In this document: positions 59,000 to 64,000 of the stretch, one piece after another
How positions within the stretch are numbered: position 1 is the first letter of the stretch
How the letters are laid out: each line of letters starts with the position of its first letter
Origin: Herbaspirillum sp. LeCh32-8
GTDB taxonomy: Bacteria > Pseudomonadota > Gammaproteobacteria > Burkholderiales > Burkholderiaceae_D
Assembly (NCBI RefSeq): GCF_017814915.1
Contig: NZ_JAGIPZ010000004.1
Coordinates: forward strand, 250,442 to 314,441
Length of the DNA: 64,000 nt
Direction of reading: 5' to 3'
Notes under the pieces: model-generated
Databases searched by the model: none
The model's input: only the letters and a program-made list of their open reading frames with translations
Told to the model about the DNA's origin: nothing
Translations under genes and position numbers: made by a program

Positions 59000-59764
59000 T
59001 CAGGCGAACTTGCTGAAGTCCGGCTTGCGCTTCTCGAAGAAGGCGGTAAAGGCTTCCTTCGCCTCCGGCGCGGTCAGCATCTGCGCGAAATGTTCGATCT
59101 CGGCCGTCATCTGCTGCTCGGTGGCGCTGACGCGGTTCTTCTTCATCAGCTGCTTGGTGACGCGGATCGACGCCGCCGGCAAAGCGGCCAGCTTGGCGGC
59201 CTGCTTCTGCGCCAGCGGCAGCAGTTCCTCCACCGCCACCACGCGATTGACGATGCCCATCTGCAGCGCCTCGTCAGGGCCGAAGGCTTCGCCCAGCAAC
59301 AGTTTCTCGGCCGCGCGCTGATAACCCGCCACGTGCGGCAGCAGCAGCGAGGACGCCGCCTCCGGGCACAAGCCCAGCTGCGTGAACGGCATCGAGAACT
59401 TGGCGTTGTCGGCGGCGTAGACCAGGTCGCAATGCAGCAGCAGCGTGGTGCCGATGCCGACCGCCACGCCGGCTACGGCCGCCACAATGGGCTTGGAGGC
59501 ATGGCTGATCTGCCACAGGAACTGGAAGACCGGCGCATCCTTGCTGCTGGGTGGGTTCTTGAGGAAGTCCTCCAGGTCGTTGCCGGCCGAGAAGGCCTGC
59601 GCCTTGCCGGTGAAGAGGATGGCGCGCACCGCGCTGTCGGCCTCGGCGTCCTTCAGGGCGTCGGCCAGTTGCTGGTACATGGCCGCGGTGAGGGCGTTCT
59701 TCTTGGCTTCGCGATCGAAGTGGATCGTGAGGATGCCGTTTTCCTTGCTCAGTTGAATATCCAT
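59000..59764 (-). CDS. Enoyl-CoA hydratase/isomerase family protein
   Basis: 254 residues, typical single-domain crotonase length. Oxyanion elements ILFTGKAQAFSAGNDLEDFL (about 48-68) and PIVAAVAGVAVGIGTTLLLHCDLVYAADNAKF (about 92-123). The region where hydratases carry the second catalytic Glu reads LGLCPEAASSLLLPHVAGYQRA, with Glu in CPEAASS, so this looks like the hydratase/isomerase (EchA/PaaG-like) group acting in fatty-acid breakdown. Encoded just downstream of the thiolase gene, separated from it by a terminator-like hairpin, so expression may be partly uncoupled. Confidence 0.9.
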   Translation of the reverse strand: MDIQLSKENGILTIHFDREAKKNALTAAMYQQLADALKDAEADSAVRAILFTGKAQAFSAGNDLEDFLKNPPSSKDAPVFQFLWQISHASKPIVAAVAGVAVGIGTTLLLHCDLVYAADNAKFSMPFTQLGLCPEAASSLLLPHVAGYQRAAEKLLLGEAFGPDEALQMGIVNRVVAVEELLPLAQKQAAKLAALPAASIRVTKQLMKKNRVSATEQQMTAEIEHFAQMLTAPEAKEAFTAFFEKRKPDFSKFA

Positions 59765-59796
59765 GGTCTCCTGCTTGCTCTTGTGGTCGGATCAAA

Positions 59797-59826
59797 AAAG
59801 CCGCACGGCGCGAGCGGTGCGGCTTT
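59797..59826 (-). terminator. Hairpin between thiolase and enoyl-CoA hydratase genes
   Basis: AAAGCCGCAC (59797-59806) with GTGCGGCTTT (59817-59826), loop of 10, TTTTTT on the minus strand. An intra-cluster terminator or attenuator after the thiolase gene. Confidence 0.8.
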
Positions 59827-59850
59827 CCTGTTCATGCCGTTGGCCGGCGC

Positions 59851-61047
59851 TTACACGCGCTCGAAGATACCGGCCGCGCCCATGCCGGTGCCCACGCACA
59901 TGGTCACCATGCCGTACTTCAGGTTCTTGCGGCGCAGTGCGTGGATGGTGGTGGCCGCGCGGATGGCGCCGGTGGCGCCCAGCGGGTGGCCCAGCGCGAT
60001 CGCGCCGCCCATCGGGTTGACCTTGGACGGATCCAGGCCGAGGTCGCCGATCACGGCCAGCGCCTGGGCGGCGAAGGCCTCGTTCAGTTCGATCCAGTCG
60101 ATCTGGTCCTGGGTCAGGCCGCCGGCCTTCAACGCCGCGGGAATCGCTTCCTTGGGGCCGATGCCCATGATCTCCGGGGGCACACCGCGCACCGCGAAGG
60201 AGACGAAGCGCGCCAGCGGGGTCAGGTTGAATTGCTTGAGGATCTTTTCCGAGACGATGATCAGCGCGCCGGCGCCGTCGGACGTTTGCGAACTATTGCC
60301 GGCGGTGACGCTGCCCTTGGCAGCGAACACCGGCTTCAACTTGGCCAGCGCGGCGATGTTGGAGTCGGCGCGCGGGCCTTCGTCCAGGCTCACGGTGCGG
60401 GTCTTGACGTCGATCTCGCCGCTGCCCAGATTGGGGAAGCGCTCGACGATCTCGAACGGGGTCATCTCGTCGTTGAACTCGCCGGCCTGCTGGGCGGCGA
60501 TCGCCTTCTGGTGCGAGGCCAGCGCGAACTCGTCCTGCGCTTCGCGCGAGACCTTCCATTGCTGCGCCACCTTCTCGGCGGTCAGGCCCATGCCGTAGGC
60601 CATGCCGACGTTCTCGTCCTTGAAGGCGTTGATGTTGATGGACGGGTGGAAGCCCATCATCGGCACCATCGACATCGACTCGGCGCCGGCGGCGATCATG
60701 ACGTCGGCTTCACCAACGCGGATGCGATCAGCCGCCATGGCAATCGCGGTGATGCCGGAGGCGCAATAGCGGTTGATGGTGACGCCGCCGATGGTGTTGG
60801 GCAGGCCGGCCAGCAGTACGGCATTACGCGCCATGTTCAGGCCTTGCGCGCCTTCGGGGAACGAGCAGCCGACGATGGCGTCCTCGATCAGTTTCGGATC
60901 CAGGCCGGGCACTTGCGCCACGGCGGACTGAATCGCGCGCACCAGCAGGTCGTCCGGACGCGTGTTCTTGAACATGCCGCGCGGGGCCTTGCCGATCGGG
61001 GTACGGGTAGCGGCGACGATGTAGGCGTCTTGCAGTTGTTTGCTCAT
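59851..61047 (-). CDS. fadA: Acetyl-CoA C-acyltransferase (thiolase, FadA-like)
   Basis: 398 residues. Condensation or thiolytic cleavage of 3-ketoacyl-CoA in beta-oxidation. Nucleophile Cys in VTINRYCASGITAIAMA (near residue 94), His in MGGAIALGHPLGATGAIRAATTI (near 356), second Cys in MVTMCVGTGMGAAGIFE (near 386), WIELNEAFAAQAL also as expected. Start ATG at 61047 with AAGGAGATTT directly upstream. That ribosome site lies beside the palindromic repeat 61066-61104 and is itself duplicated near 61511-61521. Partner of the FadB-like enzyme (61569-63956), from which it is separated by the DUF559 gene. Confidence 0.95.
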   Translation of the reverse strand: MSKQLQDAYIVAATRTPIGKAPRGMFKNTRPDDLLVRAIQSAVAQVPGLDPKLIEDAIVGCSFPEGAQGLNMARNAVLLAGLPNTIGGVTINRYCASGITAIAMAADRIRVGEADVMIAAGAESMSMVPMMGFHPSININAFKDENVGMAYGMGLTAEKVAQQWKVSREAQDEFALASHQKAIAAQQAGEFNDEMTPFEIVERFPNLGSGEIDVKTRTVSLDEGPRADSNIAALAKLKPVFAAKGSVTAGNSSQTSDGAGALIIVSEKILKQFNLTPLARFVSFAVRGVPPEIMGIGPKEAIPAALKAGGLTQDQIDWIELNEAFAAQALAVIGDLGLDPSKVNPMGGAIALGHPLGATGAIRAATTIHALRRKNLKYGMVTMCVGTGMGAAGIFERV

Positions 61048-61065
61048 TACAAATCTCCTTGGACT

Positions 61066-61104
61066 CCCTCCCCTTCAAGGGGAGGGCTGGGGTGGGGATG
61101 GGTT
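61066..61104. repeat. GC-palindromic repeat, copy A (3' end of DUF559 gene)
   Basis: 39-base unit beginning CCTCCCCTTCAAGGGGAGG (a 19-base near-perfect palindrome) followed by G/T-rich GGGGTGGGGATGGG. It contains the DUF559 stop codon and last codons, so the protein's tail NPSPPQPSP is encoded by the repeat. Same orientation as copy C, opposite to copy B. Confidence 0.9.
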
Positions 61105-61440
61105 CAAGGCATTCCAGATTGCCTGAACGACCGCATCCGTCTCATTCAATACTTCGTTGTTCCAGAATCGCAAAACCATGAAGCCGGCTTGATTCAGCTT
61201 TTCGGTTCGTTGCTCGTCACGTTGACTATCGGCATGCTGCGAACCGTCTACTTCAATTACCAGGCGCCGCTCGATGCAAACAAAATCGAGCACATAACTT
61301 TCAAAGGGGTGCTGACGTCGAAATTTCACATCCAGTTGCTGGCCTCGAAGACGATGCCAGAGCCGCTGCTCGGCTTCGGTCATCGTCTTGCGCAGCTCCT
61401 TTGCTGCCTGTTTCGTGAAGGTCTTCGTTTGGCCTTGCAT
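61075..61440 (-). CDS. DUF559 (Vsr-like PD-(D/E)xK) protein inside the fad cluster
   Basis: 121 residues, a complete DUF559 domain. TKQAAKELRKTMTEAEQRLWHRLRGQQLDVKFRRQHPFESYVLDFVCIERRLVIEVDGSQH shows the nuclease-like acidic set Asp52, Glu63, Asp65 followed by His69. DUF559 resembles very-short-patch repair endonucleases, but activity is untested for most members. The start codon abuts inverted repeat copy B, and the stop lies within copy A. A housekeeping operon interrupted by a nuclease-like gene enclosed by repeats suggests a mobile cassette. No ribosome site of normal type is seen before the ATG (the repeat lies there). Confidence 0.85.
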   Translation of the reverse strand: MQGQTKTFTKQAAKELRKTMTEAEQRLWHRLRGQQLDVKFRRQHPFESYVLDFVCIERRLVIEVDGSQHADSQRDEQRTEKLNQAGFMVLRFWNNEVLNETDAVVQAIWNALNPSPPQPSP

Positions 61441-61442
61441 TT

Positions 61443-61482
61443 AAGCCCATCCCCACCCCGCCCCTCCCCTTGAAGGGGAGGG
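61443..61482. repeat. GC-palindromic repeat, copy B (5' side of DUF559 gene, inverted)
   Basis: Reverse complement of the copy A/C unit with small changes (ggcggggtg for gctggggtg). It ends two bases from the DUF559 start codon, so gene and repeat are immediately adjacent. Confidence 0.9.
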
Positions 61483-61526
61483 AGAATTCTTTAGCTGGAT
61501 ACTCACGCCAAATCTCCTTGAACACT

Positions 61527-61565
61527 CCCTCCCCTTCAAGGGGAGGGTTGGGGTGGGGATGGGTT
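61527..61565. repeat. GC-palindromic repeat, copy C (next to FadB-like gene)
   Basis: 39-base unit differing from copy A at one position in the alignment (T for C), same orientation. The 11 bases AAATCTCCTTG lie a few bases before it, exactly as before copy A, so repeat plus flank form a near-identical direct repeat of about 54-56 bases bracketing copy B and the DUF559 gene. Ends 3 bases before the FadB-like stop. Confidence 0.9.
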
Positions 61566-61568
61566 GTC

Positions 61569-63956
61569 TTAATTGCGCACAGGCTTGCCGGTTTGCATCA
61601 TTCCCATGATCCGTTCCTGCGTCTTGGGGTTATTGAGCAACTCCATGAAGAACCTGCGCTCGATGTCGAGCAACCACTGTTCGTTGACGACGCTGCCTTC
61701 TTCCACTTCACCGCCGGCGACCGTCTCGGCAATCATCTTGCCCAGCTTGAAGTCGTGGGCCGAGATGAAGCCGCCGTCGCGCATGTTGACCAGCTGCGCC
61801 ATGATGGTGGCCAGGCCGTTGCGGCCCACCACCGGCACTTGCGGCGGCAGCGGCGCGCGGTAGCCGGAGTCGAACATGGCGCGCGCTTCCACCTTGGCCA
61901 CGTGCAGCAGCTCGTAGGGGTTGAAGACGACTACGTCATTGTCCTTCAGGTAACCCAGTTTCTTGGCTTCCAGCGCCGACTTGGAGACGTTGGCGGTAGC
62001 CGCGGCCAGCATGTAGTCCTTCAGGAATTGCAGGATGTCGTTGCCCTTGGCTTCCTTGGCCGCGCGCACCGCTGCTTCCTTCAGGCCGCCGCCGGCCGGG
62101 ATCAGGCCCACGCCCACTTCCACCAGGCCGATGTAGGACTCGATCGAGACCACGCGCTTGGCGGTGTGCAGCAGCAGTTCGCAGCCGCCGCCCAGGGCCA
62201 GGCCGGCCACCGCGGCGACCACCGGCACGTTGGCGTACTTCAGGCGCTGGTGCGCCTGTTGCAGCTGGTGCACCACCGGCTCGATGGCCTTGACGCCGCC
62301 CGACATGAACAGCGGCAGCATCGACTGCAGGTCGGCGCCGGCGGAGAAGGCGCCGCCTTCGGCTGCATCCGGATGCCAGATCACCAGGCCCTTGAAGTTC
62401 TTCTCGGCCTCGGTCACGGCCTTGTTCATGCCATCGATCACGCCCTGGCCGATCACGTGCATCTTGGTCTTGAAGGACAGGATCAGCACGTCGTCGTTCT
62501 GGTGCCAGACGCGTACCGATTCGTCTTCGAAGAAAGTGGTGCCGGCGCTCTTGCCGTCGGCTGCGCCCTCGCCCACCAGCGGCGCGCGGAAGGCCTGGCG
62601 CTGGTACACCGGCAGTTCGGAGCGGGCCACGTCGGCCTTCTTCGAGGGCGAGTACGAACCCTTGGCACCATGCACGCCTTCACGGCCGTCGAAGACCCAG
62701 TCGGGCAGCGGCGCGGTCGACAGTGCCTTGCCGGCATCGATGTCTTCCTTCACCCATTGCGCGACCTGCTTCCAGCCGGAAGCCTGCCAGGTTTCGAAGG
62801 GACCGACGCTCCAGCCGAAGCCCCAGCGCATGGCGAAGTCGAGGTCGCGCGCGTTGTCGGCGATCGACTCCAGGTGCACCGCGATGTAGTGGAAGGCGTC
62901 GCGGAAGATGGCCCACAGGAACTGGCCTTGCGGGTTGGTCGAGTCGTGCAGCGCCTTCATGCGCTTGACCGGATCCTTTTCCTTCAGGATGCGGCCGATG
63001 ATGTCGTCGGCCTTGGCGCCGCCCGGGACGTAATCGCCCTTGGCCGGGTCGATGCGCAGGATGTCCTTGCCCACCTTCTTGTAGAAGCCGGCGCCGCTCT
63101 TCTGGCCCAGCGCGCCCTGCTCGACCAGCTTGGCCAAGAGCGGCGGGGTGGCGTAGGAGGAGAAGAACGGGTCGTCCTTCAGGTTGTCCTGCATGGTCTT
63201 GATGACGTGGCCCATGGTATCCAGGCCCACCACGTCGGCGGTGCGGAAGGTGCCGGACTTGGCGCGGCCCAGCTTGGCGCCGGTCAGGTCGTCGACCACG
63301 TCGACCGACAGGCCGTATTTTTCAGCTTCGATCACGGTGGCCAGGATGCCGAACACGCCGACCCGGTTGGCCACGAAGTTGGGCGTGTCGAAGGCGCGCA
63401 CCACGCCCTTGCCGAGGGTTGTGGTGAGGAAGGCTTCCAGCTTGTCCAGGATGTCCGGCTGGGTGGAGGTAGTCGGGATCAGCTCGACCAGGTGCATGTA
63501 GCGCGGCGGGTTGAAGAAGTGCACGCCGCAGAATCGCGCCTTCAGGCCGGCGTCAAAGCCTTCGGCCAGCGCGTTGATCGACAGGCCCGAGGTGTTGGAG
63601 GCGAAGATGGTGTTGGCGCCGATATGCGGCGCGACCTTCTTGTACAGGTCGTGCTTCCAGTCCATGCGCTCGGCGATGGCTTCGATGATCAGGTCGCAGT
63701 CGGCCAGCTTGGCCAGGTCGTCCTCGTAGTTGGCGACCTCGATCAGGGCCGCGTCATCCTTGTTGCCCAGCGGCGCCGGGCTGAGTTTCTTCAGGTTCTC
63801 GATGGCGCGCTGGACGATGCCGTTCTTCGGACCTTCCTTGGCCGGCAGGTCGAACAGCACGACCGGCACGCGGGCGTTGATGCAGTGGGCGGCAATCTGG
63901 GCGCCCATGACGCCGGCGCCGAGCACGGCCACTTTTTTGACGATGAAATTGGACAC
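61569..63956 (-). CDS. FadB-like 3-hydroxyacyl-CoA dehydrogenase / enoyl-CoA hydratase
   Basis: 795 residues, bifunctional beta-oxidation enzyme. GTG start at 63956 with AAGGAG 6 bases before it. An NAD-binding 3-hydroxyacyl-CoA dehydrogenase comes first: KVAVLGAGVMGAQIAAHCINARVPVVLFDLP, FCGVHFFNPPRYMHLVELIPT and the FVANRVGVFG dimer helix. A crotonase domain follows in the C-terminal third (ADLQSMLPLFMSGG; PVVAAVAGLALGGGCELLLHTAKRVVSIESYIGLVEVGVGLIPAGGGLKEAA). This order (dehydrogenase before hydratase) is that of the FadN group, not of E. coli FadB. Operon with thiolase; promoter lies beyond or at the right edge. Confidence 0.95.
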   Translation of the reverse strand: MSNFIVKKVAVLGAGVMGAQIAAHCINARVPVVLFDLPAKEGPKNGIVQRAIENLKKLSPAPLGNKDDAALIEVANYEDDLAKLADCDLIIEAIAERMDWKHDLYKKVAPHIGANTIFASNTSGLSINALAEGFDAGLKARFCGVHFFNPPRYMHLVELIPTTSTQPDILDKLEAFLTTTLGKGVVRAFDTPNFVANRVGVFGILATVIEAEKYGLSVDVVDDLTGAKLGRAKSGTFRTADVVGLDTMGHVIKTMQDNLKDDPFFSSYATPPLLAKLVEQGALGQKSGAGFYKKVGKDILRIDPAKGDYVPGGAKADDIIGRILKEKDPVKRMKALHDSTNPQGQFLWAIFRDAFHYIAVHLESIADNARDLDFAMRWGFGWSVGPFETWQASGWKQVAQWVKEDIDAGKALSTAPLPDWVFDGREGVHGAKGSYSPSKKADVARSELPVYQRQAFRAPLVGEGAADGKSAGTTFFEDESVRVWHQNDDVLILSFKTKMHVIGQGVIDGMNKAVTEAEKNFKGLVIWHPDAAEGGAFSAGADLQSMLPLFMSGGVKAIEPVVHQLQQAHQRLKYANVPVVAAVAGLALGGGCELLLHTAKRVVSIESYIGLVEVGVGLIPAGGGLKEAAVRAAKEAKGNDILQFLKDYMLAAATANVSKSALEAKKLGYLKDNDVVVFNPYELLHVAKVEARAMFDSGYRAPLPPQVPVVGRNGLATIMAQLVNMRDGGFISAHDFKLGKMIAETVAGGEVEEGSVVNEQWLLDIERRFFMELLNNPKTQERIMGMMQTGKPVRN

Positions 63957-64000
63957 GCAAGTCTCCTTCTAGGTAAGCCTGGTAGCAAAGCAAAAACGGT
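63957..64000 (-). other. Ribosome-binding region of the FadB-like gene
   Basis: 44 bases at the window edge containing AAGGAGACTTGC directly before the GTG start. The upstream gene, often an acyl-CoA dehydrogenase in this cluster, is not in the window. Confidence 0.4.

Overview
The window looks like chromosomal DNA of a GC-rich betaproteobacterium, most likely Oxalobacteraceae and Herbaspirillum-like. This is inferred from the mraZ-rsmH-ftsL start of the division/cell-wall cluster, the protein styles, a type-A RNase P RNA and DUF1120/DUF1993 family members. No phage, integrase, transposase, CRISPR array, tRNA or rRNA was seen. Nearly all of it is ordinary chromosomal coding sequence with a few accessory islands.

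Layout. 1-2.6 kb: start of the dcw cluster on the minus strand (ftsL partial, rsmH, mraZ with a MraZ-type operator of four 10-bp-phased boxes) and an HU gene on the plus strand. 2.7-10.3 kb: a DUF1120 surface-type protein, a coupled SnoaL-like/TetR pair with a palindromic operator, a 3-hydroxyisobutyryl-CoA hydrolase, rnpB, an orphan amino-acid-type binding protein, a D-amino-acid dehydrogenase and an HpcH/HpaI aldolase. 10.4-23.3 kb: a small membrane protein, an aldo/keto reductase with an AraC regulator, then a LysR regulator divergent from a four-gene operon (HSL-type alpha/beta hydrolase with its catalytic serine replaced by aspartate, RND adaptor, RND pump, outer-membrane channel), then DUF1993. 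23.4-28 kb: a second DUF1120 gene sharing an upstream element with the first, a SulP transporter and a membrane-anchored ClpP-fold protease.

28.3-40.6 kb is the most interesting block. It holds an HD-GYP protein with an unusual insertion, a metallo-beta-lactamase-fold cyclic-nucleotide phosphodiesterase, a FecR-domain periplasmic protein, a 1342-residue TpsA exoprotein with its TpsB transporter, and a CHASE2-class III nucleotide cyclase. Enzymes predicted to make and degrade cyclic nucleotides sit on either side of a two-partner secretion adhesin locus.

40.8-47.3 kb: another aldo/keto reductase, YegD-type Hsp70, a dehydrogenase/LysR divergent pair, CDP-diacylglycerol pyrophosphatase, a winged-helix protein and a small membrane protein. 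47.4-53.1 kb: a self-contained TonB operon in the order exbD-tonB-receptor-exbB-secreted phospholipase D-like protein, with GC hairpins on both sides of the receptor gene. 53.1-57.9 kb: a YheO/DauR-type regulator with a striking palindromic operator, a PLP ammonia-lyase, a CHMI-family isomerase, a VOC protein, a GAF-GGDEF cyclase and a tiny cysteine-rich protein. 57.9-64 kb: an EamA exporter and a beta-oxidation cluster (enoyl-CoA hydratase, thiolase, FadB-like bifunctional enzyme). Between thiolase and FadB sits a DUF559 nuclease-like gene enclosed by copies of a palindromic repeat, with what looks like a target duplication.

Three loci (22.5, 28.1 and 43.1 kb) carry inverted pairs of one 32-bp palindromic repeat family. 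All functional statements below rest on motif reading by eye. No database search was possible.
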